Shown in pieces: positions 1-8,281 of a stretch of 64,000 nucleotides of DNA. The notes beneath the pieces are model-generated. The model was not told where the DNA came from. It did not search any database and was given only the letters and a program-made list of their open reading frames with translations. This DNA is from Chitinivorax sp. B (GTDB taxonomy: Bacteria; Pseudomonadota; Gammaproteobacteria; Burkholderiales; SCOH01), in assembly GCF_005503445.1 (NCBI RefSeq), contig NZ_SCOH01000025.1:22501-86500 (forward strand), written 5' to 3'. A program made the position numbers and the translations under genes. Every line of letters starts with the position of its first letter. Positions within the stretch are counted from its first letter, which is position 1.

Positions 1-264
1 ATACTTGGCAGCATAGATGTCGTCAGCGGGCGCATTGATGCGTCGCGCACTACGCTCGAATTCGTCCATCAGCAACTGAATGTTGCGGCGAAGCAAAGAC
101 CCGTCTTTGGGCTCGTGGCCGCTTCTCAGCAAGAACACCAGGTAGAAGCCGTCATACAGTAAATCCAGAAGTGATTTGCCGCCTTGATTGATCAAGTCAA
201 TTTTTGGAGGGGCACCAATTGCGCCATTTGCAAACAGGGAAGGGGCATTGTTAGAGTTTGTCAT
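1..264 (-). CDS. tssL: TssL/DotU-family T6SS membrane-complex protein, N-terminal part (cut by window edge)
   Basis: The first 88 codons of a leftward gene are visible and run off the window. The segment LLDLLYDGFYLVFLLR near residues 28-43 is typical of the cytoplasmic N-terminal domain of TssL/DotU. In known T6SSs this protein forms the inner-membrane anchor with TssM and TssJ. Its ATG (264..262) overlaps the tssK stop codon in an ATGA junction, which implies translational coupling and a tssJ-tssK-tssL operon. The transmembrane segment and any C-terminal peptidoglycan-binding OmpA-like domain lie outside the window. The family call is strong from sequence and context together. Confidence 0.9.
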   Translation of the reverse strand, partial: MTNSNNAPSLFANGAIGAPPKIDLINQGGKSLLDLLYDGFYLVFLLRSGHEPKDGSLLRRNIQLLMDEFERSARRINAPADDIYAAKY

Positions 265-1610
265 GATGTCACCGCCAACAATTCAAGATTCAAATCAGTA
301 AAGCCATTAGGCACATAGATACTGACAGCTTGCCCTTGCAACATACGCTCGTAAAGGGGGCCGCGTGGCTCAAGCTCGAAATAGAAGCTGCCGGGACGTA
401 CCGGGATGGCGGTCGGTACCTGTGCCGCATGAATCAGCCTGACACCCGGCATGGCCGACAGCACCAGCTTGTCCACATCGTCGGGCGAGCCGATCTTGAA
501 GCGGATTGGTACGGTATCGACAATTTCACTGGCCTGTAACGAAGCGCCAACGGAAAGATAGAAACGAGTATTGGTATCAATCTTTTGCGAGTCCAGGCGG
601 CCTAACCAGTAGGAAGGCTTGGTCTCGGATAGCACAATACTGAAGAAACGGGCAGAAATTACAGTTTCGAGTAACTCTCGAATGATCATGTCCAGTCGTG
701 ACATGCATGACGATAAATCCATATGAGAATAACTGGGTAAATCAGTCAATGTATACGACTTTGCGAATGTCATTAGGCTGCCGGCCAATTGTAGCAATTG
801 CTGATAGAGGCGTTCGGGATGCAATTGTGGATGCTGATATAAATGCAGCAATCCGGCATAGGCGGTGCTTGCTGTGTGCAGCAGCCAGAACGAGGCAACA
901 TCGCCGGAGCGGAATTCAATAACATGTTTGCCTGGTTCGCGATGATGTCCATACAGCGCGCCGACCTTGGCCTGCAGAATGTCCAGCAGGCGGCGCAAAA
1001 GTTGTACCAGTGTTCCTGATGATTCGATTGCAGTTGCAGGCGGGATGAAGCTGCTGTCCAGATCGAAGCCGCCGGTCTGCGATTTGCGAACACGGGCAAT
1101 CGGCAACACGATATAGCCCTCATGAGAATGTCGATCTGTCAGCAGCACAGCTTTGTGTTTCAGCAACTGAACCTCTGCTGGCACTGCGCCGGTGTAAAGA
1201 TCCTGTGCCTCGACATTGGCCTGTTCGAAACGGGTTAATTTGCCTGCGGGTTCATTCAGCAGAGCGGCGTTGGCAATGCCGGGCTTCAATGGTACCAGTG
1301 CAATGTAAACAAGGAATTGATCAGGCAGATCTGCAACTGCGGTCAAATTCAGGCCGTCCGGCAGATCATCGCACTCGGGCGCGCAAAGCCATTCGCCATC
1401 AGGAAGTACTGCGTGAAGGGTCTGCAACGAGAATACGCCTGCTGCCAACGCTGCCGAATCCAACTGTAAGGCGCGAACACCCCAGCAATAAGGGTGCAAT
1501 AAACGGCTGGTTGCTGCCAGTTGAGCGTCGTGATAGGCATCTTGCAATTGGAAATGCTGCGGACGCAGGAATAGTCCTTCACCCCAGAGTACACGTGATG
1601 CTGGATTCAT
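261..1610 (-). CDS. tssK: T6SS baseplate subunit TssK
   Basis: A 449-residue protein, normal length for TssK. The start MNPASRVLWGEGLFLRPQHF matches the family N-terminus (W-x-E-G-x-F-L-x-P-Q-H-F). TssK is the trimeric baseplate component that links the TssF/TssG wedge to the TssJLM membrane complex. It lies between tssJ and tssL on the same strand. It overlaps tssL by 4 nt (ATGA), and the gap to tssJ is about 76 nt. No frameshift is seen. Confidence 0.97.
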   Translation of the reverse strand: MNPASRVLWGEGLFLRPQHFQLQDAYHDAQLAATSRLLHPYCWGVRALQLDSAALAAGVFSLQTLHAVLPDGEWLCAPECDDLPDGLNLTAVADLPDQFLVYIALVPLKPGIANAALLNEPAGKLTRFEQANVEAQDLYTGAVPAEVQLLKHKAVLLTDRHSHEGYIVLPIARVRKSQTGGFDLDSSFIPPATAIESSGTLVQLLRRLLDILQAKVGALYGHHREPGKHVIEFRSGDVASFWLLHTASTAYAGLLHLYQHPQLHPERLYQQLLQLAGSLMTFAKSYTLTDLPSYSHMDLSSCMSRLDMIIRELLETVISARFFSIVLSETKPSYWLGRLDSQKIDTNTRFYLSVGASLQASEIVDTVPIRFKIGSPDDVDKLVLSAMPGVRLIHAAQVPTAIPVRPGSFYFELEPRGPLYERMLQGQAVSIYVPNGFTDLNLELLAVTS

Positions 1611-1686
1611 TCTTGATTGTCTTTCGGGTTGACCTGATATGGATCAATCATTAACAAAATATGAGTGTTGATGACGGCAACGTTAC

Positions 1687-2328
1687 TTAAACGCGAGGGC
1701 AGGCTACGTCCCTTGCAGATGATAGTGTTGCCTGCATTTTCGCATCTTTCAAACCGCTTGACACAGTAATCCCACAACGATGTACACCTACCACGAGCGG
1801 TGTGTCGGACAGTACGCCATTCAGCGGAATGGCGACTTTCCAACGTGGAGAATCCTTGATGCGGAAGAAAACGGCAATGCCAACATAGCGGGCGTCCGCC
1901 CCCAGTTTCTCTGACAATGTGATTTTTTTGCCGGGGATCAAAATTCGTTCTCGGACATCGACATTCTGATCAGGCTTGGCACCGGGATCGGTTTTCGGCG
2001 CCTGACTGAGTAGCTCTTGAGATGCCTGATTGAATGCTTCGGCATCTTGCAGCTTGTATATTTTCGCAACAACTGCAAGACCACGTCCTGCATCGTCTGC
2101 ATTGGCGTCATTGGCAACATGAATTTGCATGGATAAGGTGCGATCTGGTGGTGCCTTGCTGATTGGTAGTACCGTGCTCGCCATGTCTTTGGCGGCATCC
2201 ATGATTTTGGTGCCCAGCGTTTTACTTACTTCCGGATCTCCGGCTTTCGCAAGCGTGGCGGGCTCTGTAGCACAACCAGCCAATCCGGCGAGTATCGCAA
2301 ATACTGCAAGTTGATGAAGATACATCAT
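1687..2328 (-). CDS. tssJ: T6SS outer-membrane lipoprotein TssJ
   Basis: A 213-residue protein with a lipoprotein signal peptide; the lipobox LAGC places the acylated cysteine near residue 19. The family core is visible as repeated beta segments (TLSMQIHVANDAN, RGLAVVAKIYKLQD, ERILIPGKKITL, ARYVGIAVFFR). TssJ anchors the TssM periplasmic domain to the outer membrane. It is the first gene of the leftward tssJKL arm. Two adjacent ATG codons occur at the start, and the upstream one is used here. It is divergent from the TPR lipoprotein gene, so both share a regulatory region of about 300 bp. Confidence 0.93.
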   Translation of the reverse strand: MMYLHQLAVFAILAGLAGCATEPATLAKAGDPEVSKTLGTKIMDAAKDMASTVLPISKAPPDRTLSMQIHVANDANADDAGRGLAVVAKIYKLQDAEAFNQASQELLSQAPKTDPGAKPDQNVDVRERILIPGKKITLSEKLGADARYVGIAVFFRIKDSPRWKVAIPLNGVLSDTPLVVGVHRCGITVSSGLKDAKMQATLSSARDVACPRV

Positions 2329-2631
2329 ATTGCGGGGCTATCCGTGCATTAGATTTGAATTTGTGAATATCTAAACCAAAAAACGGTTGCAATAAGCAAC
2401 TGCAAAATATACCATTAGAATAACATAATGTCATCCATGTATGCACTCTGATGGCTGATGCCCATTGCTGATAAAATACCAAAATGCGATGACGCAACAA
2501 GTTGCCAACCTTTTTCGTATCCGACATGTCGAATATATGAATAATTTTTCGAGCATAGCAAATAGCTAGTCATGTCGCATACGTGATTGTTGTGCAGGAA
2601 GATACGTTTCAATTTAGGGGTTGATGTTGTG
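2329..2631. promoter_or_regulatory. Divergent intergenic region between the two T6SS arms
   Basis: An AT-rich region of about 300 bp separates the leftward tssJKL arm from the rightward arm, so it must hold promoters for both. A perfect 10-bp palindrome CGACATGTCG lies at 2522-2531, and its half CATGTCG recurs at 2571-2577, 46 bp away. This spacing suits a dimeric regulator binding twice, but no known binding protein is identified. I did not find a convincing sigma-54 promoter or a clear -35/-10 pair. Confidence 0.5.
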
Positions 2632-3291
2632 ATGAACAAGGTTAAATTGGTGGTTCTGACGAGCGTGATGGCTGTGTTGACTGGGTGTGCAACAACCCAG
2701 CCCAACATCGACGCACTGAGGCAGGAAGCAACCGAATCCCTGGCCGCCGGCGCTAACGACAAAGCGATTGAATTGCTTGAGCAGGTAGCCAAGAGCAGCC
2801 CGACAGATAAGGATGTCTGGGTCAAGTTGGCTCAAGCCTATCTTGATAAACAAGACTATCCGCGTGCTGTCAATGCGGCAGCTGAGGCTTTGGCTCGCGA
2901 TTCTGCGAATTTTGATGCAAAATCAATTATGTTCGTTTCCAGTGCGCGTTTGGCTGCGATGACCTTGACAGATCTGCGTAAGCAAGATCAGTTTGTTCCA
3001 AAACGTCGTGGCGAGGCAGAGCGTTTGGTAATGGCTATGCGTGAAGCGCTAGGCGATTCTTCTGTTGCGCCTGTTGTCGAGGATTCTGGTAAGGCAAGGT
3101 CTCCGCGTCGCCCGTTGGTGACAGGAACACCACCACAGGCACAGTCACCCAAGGTGGCTGACCGCCCGGTGGCCCAGCCAGCCAGCCAGCCAGCAACTGT
3201 GCCTGTTGCGGTGACTCCACCGAAGGCGCCGCCCAAGAATGAGCCAGCTCCGGCCAATAAGAATGCCGATCCGTTTGGTGCGCTTCGTTAA
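2632..3291 (+). CDS. T6SS-associated TPR lipoprotein
   Basis: A 219-residue lipoprotein from the ATG at 2632; an in-frame upstream start would spoil the signal peptide. The N-terminus ends in lipobox LTGC. Residues about 30-95 hold two TPR-like helical pairs (KAIELLEQVAKSSPTDKDVW, then VKLAQAYLDKQDYPRAVNAA). The C-terminal third is rich in Pro and Ala, looks disordered and ends NADPFGALR. Similar TPR lipoproteins head the tssB arm in Burkholderia-type T6SS clusters; their exact role is not established and I assign no symbol. The Pro/Ala tail contains five tandem CCAG units in the DNA (3174-3193), a possible slippage site. Confidence 0.85.
   Translation: MNKVKLVVLTSVMAVLTGCATTQPNIDALRQEATESLAAGANDKAIELLEQVAKSSPTDKDVWVKLAQAYLDKQDYPRAVNAAAEALARDSANFDAKSIMFVSSARLAAMTLTDLRKQDQFVPKRRGEAERLVMAMREALGDSSVAPVVEDSGKARSPRRPLVTGTPPQAQSPKVADRPVAQPASQPATVPVAVTPPKAPPKNEPAPANKNADPFGALR
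3174..3194 (+). repeat. Tetranucleotide repeat (CCAG)x5 inside the TPR lipoprotein gene
   Basis: Five perfect CCAG units followed by one more C lie in the Pro/Ala-rich tail region. A unit of four in coding DNA shifts the frame on gain or loss of a repeat, so this is a possible contingency site. The copy number is low, and only the tail would be altered. Confidence 0.8.
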
Positions 3292-3330
3292 TTGTCGATT
3301 CGTCACGAATTTGTTTAAAAGGTAATCATC

Positions 3331-3846
3331 ATGTCCAAACGAGAAAGCATTCAGAAGAAGCTTCAGCGTGTTCGTCCTCCCCGTGTACAACTGACCTATG
3401 ATGTTGAGATTGGCGATGCCATTGAACAAAAGGAATTGCCTTTTGTAATGGGTGTGGTGGGTGACTTTTCCGGTCAGTCCGAGGTGTCGCAACCCAAGCT
3501 GAAAGACAAGAAGTTCGTCAATGTTGACGTTGATAACTTCAATGAAGTCATGGCCGCGATTGAGCCGCGTGCTGCCTATCGTGTGCAGAACAAGTTGTCT
3601 GACGAGCGCGGTGAGTTTGCTGTCGATATGCGTTTCCGTTCCATGGAAGATTTTCGTCCGGAGTCGGTTGTTCAACAGGTAGAGCCACTTCGTAAATTGG
3701 TTGAAGCGCGTGCCCGTTTGGCGGATTTGCGCAATAAGATCGCTGGAAGCGAAAAGCTAGAGGACATTCTGAGTGATGTGCTACGGAATACGGAAGCCCT
3801 GCAGAACCTGAGCAAGCAGGTTGATGACGGAGGAAAATCCGAATGA
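3331..3846 (+). CDS. tssB: T6SS contractile sheath small subunit TssB (VipA)
   Basis: A 171-residue protein of normal TssB length. The N-terminus SKRESIQKKLQRVRPPRVQL and the following LTYDVEIGDAIEQKELPF are family hallmarks. LPFVMGVVGDFSG and the KKFVNVDVDNFNEVMAAI segment complete the core. TssB pairs with TssC to form the contractile sheath around the Hcp tube. The stop overlaps the tssC start in an ATGA junction, which fits the need for equal amounts of the two sheath proteins. Confidence 0.98.
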   Translation: MSKRESIQKKLQRVRPPRVQLTYDVEIGDAIEQKELPFVMGVVGDFSGQSEVSQPKLKDKKFVNVDVDNFNEVMAAIEPRAAYRVQNKLSDERGEFAVDMRFRSMEDFRPESVVQQVEPLRKLVEARARLADLRNKIAGSEKLEDILSDVLRNTEALQNLSKQVDDGGKSE

Positions 3847-5333
3847 GTATGCAAGAATCCCAAACACAGGCGGCACAATCAACAACCGTTGAGGGCGTCA
3901 ACCTGCTGGATCAGATTGTCAGTGAAAGTCGTATTGCAAAATCTCAAAGCGAACATGACCGTGCCAAGGACCTGATCACTGAGCTGGTCAAAGAAGTGAT
4001 GCAGGGCACCGTAGTCATGTCGGATAACTTGGCCGCTACGTTGGATGCACGTGTTGCTCAGCTGGATGCTTTGATTTCCGATCAGTTGAGTGTCGTGATG
4101 CATGCGCCTGAATTTCAGCGTATGGAAGCGTCCTGGCGGGGACTGGAGTATTTGTGTAAGCAGAGTACCACCGGCCCGATGCTCAAGATCAAAATGTTCA
4201 ATGCGCAGAAAAAGGAATTGATCAAAGACTTCCAGACTGCTATTGACTTTGACCAAAGCAGCTTGTTCAAGAAAGTGTATGAAGAAGAATTCGGTACCTT
4301 CGGTGGGGCGCCATTTGCCACGCTGATTGGCGACTTCGAGATTTCGCGCCAACCATCCGACATGTACTTCATTGAGCAGATGTCGCATGTTGCGGCGGCA
4401 GCGCATGCGCCATTCATCTCTTCCGCTTCACCGGAATTGTTTGGTCTGGATTCGTTCACTGATATGGGCAAGCCACGGGATTTGGCCAAAATCTTTGATA
4501 CGGTCGAATATGTTAAGTGGAAGTCATTTCGTGAGTCTGAAGATTCCCGCTACGTCGGGTTAACCTTGCCGCATTTCCTTGGGCGACTGCCGTATAACCC
4601 CAAAGATGGTACGGCGGTGGAGGGGTTCAATTTTGTTGAAGACGTTGATGGAACCGACCATAGCAAGTACTTGTGGGTCAATGCGGCCTATGCGTTTGCT
4701 GCTCGACTGACCAATGCGTTTGAGAATTACGGTTGGTGTGCGGCTATTCGTGGTGTAGAGGGGGGGGGGTTGGTCGAAGACTTACCAAGTCATACCTTCA
4801 AGACGGATGATGGTGAGATTGCGCTCAAATGCCCAACGGAAATCGCGATTACGGACCGCCGCGAAAAAGAGTTGAGTGACCTCGGTTTTATCCCGCTGGT
4901 GCATTGTAAAGACACTGACTACGCGGCGTTCTTTGGCGCACAATCGGCACAGAAACCGAAGAAGTACGACAGTGATGCGGCAAATGCCAATGCAGTCCTG
5001 TCTTCGCAATTGCAGTACATCATGGCCGTATCGCGTATTGCGCATTATCTGAAGGCAATGATGCGCGACAAGATTGGTAGTTTCGCTTCGGCCGGCAACG
5101 TTCAGGACTTTCTGAATAAATGGATTAGCCAATATGTCCTGCTGGATGACGGTGCGTCTCAGGAAGCCAAGTCCAAGTTCCCGCTGCGTGAAGCATCGGT
5201 TGAAGTGGTCGAGGTGCCGGGACGACCTGGGGTGTACAAAGCGGTTGCATTCCTGCGCCCACACTTCCAGTTGGATGAGCTTTCAATCTCGCTGCGGCTG
5301 GTGGCTGAGTTACCACAATCGGCTAACAGGTAA
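3843..5333 (+). CDS. tssC: T6SS contractile sheath large subunit TssC (VipB)
   Basis: A 496-residue protein of normal length. Conserved parts include the LDQIV region near the N-terminus, WRGLEYL near residue 100, PFISSASPELFG, LPHFLGRLPY, and AAIRGVEGGGLVEDLP near 300-314. TssC makes the outer sheath with TssB and is stripped by ClpV after contraction. The start overlaps the tssB stop. The Gly triplet at residues 307-309 is encoded by three GGG codons after GAG, giving a run of ten G at 4760-4769, an unusual choice that makes the gene prone to slippage. As given, the frame is intact. Confidence 0.98.
   Translation: MSMQESQTQAAQSTTVEGVNLLDQIVSESRIAKSQSEHDRAKDLITELVKEVMQGTVVMSDNLAATLDARVAQLDALISDQLSVVMHAPEFQRMEASWRGLEYLCKQSTTGPMLKIKMFNAQKKELIKDFQTAIDFDQSSLFKKVYEEEFGTFGGAPFATLIGDFEISRQPSDMYFIEQMSHVAAAAHAPFISSASPELFGLDSFTDMGKPRDLAKIFDTVEYVKWKSFRESEDSRYVGLTLPHFLGRLPYNPKDGTAVEGFNFVEDVDGTDHSKYLWVNAAYAFAARLTNAFENYGWCAAIRGVEGGGLVEDLPSHTFKTDDGEIALKCPTEIAITDRREKELSDLGFIPLVHCKDTDYAAFFGAQSAQKPKKYDSDAANANAVLSSQLQYIMAVSRIAHYLKAMMRDKIGSFASAGNVQDFLNKWISQYVLLDDGASQEAKSKFPLREASVEVVEVPGRPGVYKAVAFLRPHFQLDELSISLRLVAELPQSANR
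4760..4769 (+). repeat. Homopolymeric G10 tract within tssC
   Basis: Ten consecutive G bases cover the last base of codon 306 and codons 307-309 of tssC. Gain or loss of one base would truncate the sheath protein at about 60 percent of its length. Tracts of this kind act as phase-variation switches in Neisseria and other bacteria; that role here is inference. Confidence 0.85.
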
Positions 5334-5372
5334 GTTTAGAAAATTATCCTATTAACCAGGAGTATCAAATAA

Positions 5373-5876
5373 ATGAAAGATGTATACCTTAAGTTTGCTG
5401 GTAAGTTCAAAATTGATGGCGAAGCACGCGATAAAGACCATGATAAGTGGTTGGAAATCGAGAGCTGGTCGCACATGATTCGCCAGCCCAAGTCGGCAAC
5501 GGCATCCAGTGCGGGCGGTCATACTGCAGAGCGTTGTGAGCATGGAGACATGGTGTTCGTTAAAGACCTGGATCAAACTTCTCCTAAACTGTGGGAAGCA
5601 TGTTCCGCTGGTCATACCTTTGATGAGGTAACCATTGATTTCATGCGTGCAGATGGTGGTAGCCGCGTCAAGTACCTGGAAATCAAGCTGAAGCATGTAA
5701 TCATTTCCAGCGTAACGCCAAGCGTTGCCAATGAAGGCATTCCCAGCGAAACACTGGCACTGAAGTATGCTGCAGTACAGTGGACCTACACTGCTCAAGG
5801 TGTTGAAGGTGGTGCCAAGGGTAACACCAATGGTGCTTGGAGTTTGTCCAAGAACACCAACCAGTACACCGTTTAA
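5373..5876 (+). CDS. hcp: T6SS inner tube protein Hcp (TssD)
   Basis: A 167-residue Hcp1-family protein. MKDVYLKFAGKFKIDGEARD is the standard start; HDKWLEIESWSHMIRQPKSA and the C-terminal WSLSKNTNQYTV also match. Hcp hexamers stack into the tube that is propelled with VgrG. An AGGAG ribosome site lies 7 nt upstream of the ATG. The gene is 39 nt after tssC and is followed by a strong terminator hairpin (5890-5919). That arrangement fits an abundant short transcript for this heavily used protein. Confidence 0.98.
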   Translation: MKDVYLKFAGKFKIDGEARDKDHDKWLEIESWSHMIRQPKSATASSAGGHTAERCEHGDMVFVKDLDQTSPKLWEACSAGHTFDEVTIDFMRADGGSRVKYLEIKLKHVIISSVTPSVANEGIPSETLALKYAAVQWTYTAQGVEGGAKGNTNGAWSLSKNTNQYTV

Positions 5877-5889
5877 TCAGTGTGTTAAC

Positions 5890-5919
5890 AAAAAGGCGGC
5901 GTTTCGGCGCCGCTTTTTT
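5890..5919 (+). terminator. Rho-independent terminator between hcp and tssE
   Basis: Stem GCGGCG (5896-5901), loop TTTCGG, stem CGCCGC (5908-5913), flanked by A-run and T6 tract. It lies 14 nt after the hcp stop. Because tssE-tssA continue on the same strand, it probably acts as a partial terminator that keeps hcp mRNA in excess. Confidence 0.85.
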
Positions 5920-5947
5920 CTTTATTATTCAATCTATTGGGTGTGAT

Positions 5948-6439
5948 GTGATACAGCGAGGATTCGCACCGACACTGTTCGAAAAATTGTTTGATGACGA
6001 GCCACGTGTGCCATCCGAGGCAAACCCGTTGCGTCGCTTGAATGTCGAGCAACTAAAAGAATCAGTCGCCAAGGATCTGGAAGCATTATTGAATAGCCGG
6101 CGTGGCTTTGATGAAGGATTGGACGCATATCCGCAAGCAAAACGGTCTATTCTAAGTTTTGGCATCATTGATTTTGTTGGTATGAGTCTGTCCAATCCGG
6201 ATGACTGCCATCGAATCTGCCTAGCTTTGGAAGAAACGATCTATGCGCATGAAATGCGCTTGCAAAACGTCAAGGTGTCGCTGGACGCCGCGAAAGGCAG
6301 TACCAATTCGCTGGTGTTTTCGATTAGTGCATTGCTGGTTGTCCATCCGGCGCAGGAGCCAGTTAGTTTCGATGCATTCCTGCAACCGACAACACAACAA
6401 TATTCTGTAAACCAAGCACGTCGTATACGGGCACAATAA
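5948..6439 (+). CDS. tssE: T6SS baseplate gp25-like protein TssE
   Basis: A 163-residue protein from a GTG at 5948, giving VIQRGFAPTLFEKLFDDEP. The reading frame is open further upstream, but that would run through the hcp terminator and into hcp. Family features are the LNVEQLKESVAKDLEALLNSR helix, the YPQAKRSILSFGIIDF segment (E/R-S-I-x-x-F-G) and a C-terminal beta part with SLVFSISALLVV. TssE is the gp25-like baseplate wedge component. No good Shine-Dalgarno is visible, so the exact start is moderately sure. Confidence 0.92.
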   Translation: MIQRGFAPTLFEKLFDDEPRVPSEANPLRRLNVEQLKESVAKDLEALLNSRRGFDEGLDAYPQAKRSILSFGIIDFVGMSLSNPDDCHRICLALEETIYAHEMRLQNVKVSLDAAKGSTNSLVFSISALLVVHPAQEPVSFDAFLQPTTQQYSVNQARRIRAQ

Positions 6440-6445
6440 TCCGTG

Positions 6446-8281
6446 ATGGATGACCTTTTACCTTATTACGAGAGTGAACTGACGCTGTTGAAGCGTCATG
6501 CTCGAGAGTTTGCCGAGCAATATCCCAAAATTGCCAACCGCCTATTGATGGCGGGTGAAAATGTCGAGGACCCTCATGTTGAACGGCTGATCCAAGCATT
6601 TGCATTGTTGGCCGCGCGTGTACATAAAAAGCTTGAGGATGACTATCCCGAGTTTACTGCTGCGTTGTTTGAAGTGTTGTATCCGCAATATTTGCGGCCT
6701 TTTCCAGCCTGTTCCATTGCCCGTTTTAGTGCCGCTTCTGCAGGCCAGGTGACTGGGACGGTATGCATGCCCCGTGGAACGACACTGAACTCGCGCCCGA
6801 TTAAAGGTGTACCAGTCAAGTTCCGTACTACTTACGATGTCAATTTGGCACCGATCAGTTTGACCGATGCATTGTTCAGGCCTTATCTATCTCCTCCGGC
6901 TGGGACGGCACTGCCGCCCCGTAGCAATGCTTCGTTGACCTTTACGTTGACGGGCGACTCGGACCAAGCCGGATTGGATACCTTGGACTTATCCAAGCTG
7001 CGGGTATTCATCGATGCAGAGCCATCGCTGGTCAGTTTGTTGCGCGAAGTGTTGTTTCAATTGTGTGTCGGTGTTGCTGTAGAGATTGGCCTGGGACCTT
7101 GGCGGATTATCAAAAACAGAGTGTGTCTGCCCGTTGGTTTCGAACAGCATGAATCTCTGTTGGATGATGATGCTCGTTCGCATGCGGCTTATCGGTTATT
7201 GATCGAATATTTTACCTTTCCGGATAAATTCAATTTCTTCGATTTCGATCTGGACATCCTGCGCAAAATCATTCCGCCGCGTGCTCGTAGCATTAAGATC
7301 CATCTCTTGTTGGATACAGCATCTCAGGCGGATACCTTCGAACGCTTGATGGAACAGGTCAATGTGTCACACTTCCAGTTATTCTGCACGCCGGTCGTGA
7401 ATCTGTTCGAACTTCGTGGCGAGCCGATACGGGTGGATCACCGTAAGGTACAGTACCCAGTTTTGCCGGACGCTCGTCGTGCATCTGCTTATGAGGTTTA
7501 CGCGATCGATGCCGTGGAGCAGGTGAGGGAGTCGGCAACAGGGGTCGAGATCAATCCGTTTCAACCGTTTTATTCCCTCAAGCATGGACGAAATCAGTCC
7601 AAGGGTCGTTACTGGCATCTGTCACGGGATGAACGCGTGGCGGTGCGTAGCCCAGGCCATGAATACGAAATCATGGTGGTGGACGAGTATTTCGATCCGT
7701 CGGTTGAGCAGGAAGAAACATTAAGCATTCAGTTACGTTGTACCAATCGCGATTTGCCTTCGCAGATGCCTGTCGGCTTAGCCGAAGGTGATTTGTTCAT
7801 GGAAGGTGGATCTAGCACGCGTGTTGTCCAATTGCTTCGCAAGCCAACGGGGACGTATCGGTTTAACCATACGGGTGACGGTAGCTGGCGATTGATTTCC
7901 GCGCTGTCGTTGAATCATCTGTCACTGGTATCTGAGAGTGGGGATGCCTTGCGTGAAGTGATGTCCTTATACAATCTCCCTGGCAACAGTCAGAACCGTC
8001 GTTTGATCGAAGGTATTGAGCATGTCAGTACACGTGGTGTGACGACACGTATGCCAGGTAATCCATTTCCGACCTTTGTTAAAGGGGTGGAAGTCCGGAT
8101 TGGCGTATTGCCCGGGAACTTTGTCGGTACGGGAGTCTGGTTGTTTGCGCAAATCATGTCGCGATTTCTCGGGCTGTATGTCCACCTGAACAATTTTGTG
8201 CAAGTGGTCGTGGTCAACGCCGCAACTGGCGAGATACTTCATACGTGTGAACCATGCAGCGGCGACATTACACTCCTGTAA
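6446..8281 (+). CDS. tssF: T6SS baseplate subunit TssF
   Basis: A 611-residue protein. The N-terminus MDDLLPYYESELTLLKRHAR and then FAEQYPKIANRL match TssF, as does FTAALFEVLYPQYLRPFPAC. A GTG sits directly before the chosen ATG and could serve as start. TssF forms the baseplate wedge with TssG and TssE. It starts a few nt after tssE and overlaps tssG by 28 nt. Confidence 0.97.
   Translation: MDDLLPYYESELTLLKRHAREFAEQYPKIANRLLMAGENVEDPHVERLIQAFALLAARVHKKLEDDYPEFTAALFEVLYPQYLRPFPACSIARFSAASAGQVTGTVCMPRGTTLNSRPIKGVPVKFRTTYDVNLAPISLTDALFRPYLSPPAGTALPPRSNASLTFTLTGDSDQAGLDTLDLSKLRVFIDAEPSLVSLLREVLFQLCVGVAVEIGLGPWRIIKNRVCLPVGFEQHESLLDDDARSHAAYRLLIEYFTFPDKFNFFDFDLDILRKIIPPRARSIKIHLLLDTASQADTFERLMEQVNVSHFQLFCTPVVNLFELRGEPIRVDHRKVQYPVLPDARRASAYEVYAIDAVEQVRESATGVEINPFQPFYSLKHGRNQSKGRYWHLSRDERVAVRSPGHEYEIMVVDEYFDPSVEQEETLSIQLRCTNRDLPSQMPVGLAEGDLFMEGGSSTRVVQLLRKPTGTYRFNHTGDGSWRLISALSLNHLSLVSESGDALREVMSLYNLPGNSQNRRLIEGIEHVSTRGVTTRMPGNPFPTFVKGVEVRIGVLPGNFVGTGVWLFAQIMSRFLGLYVHLNNFVQVVVVNAATGEILHTCEPCSGDITLL

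Noticed and set aside
5837..5947. Upstream extension of tssE overlapping the end of hcp
   Set aside because: It would be translated through the hcp terminator hairpin and adds residues unlike TssE; GTG 5948 gives the family N-terminus.
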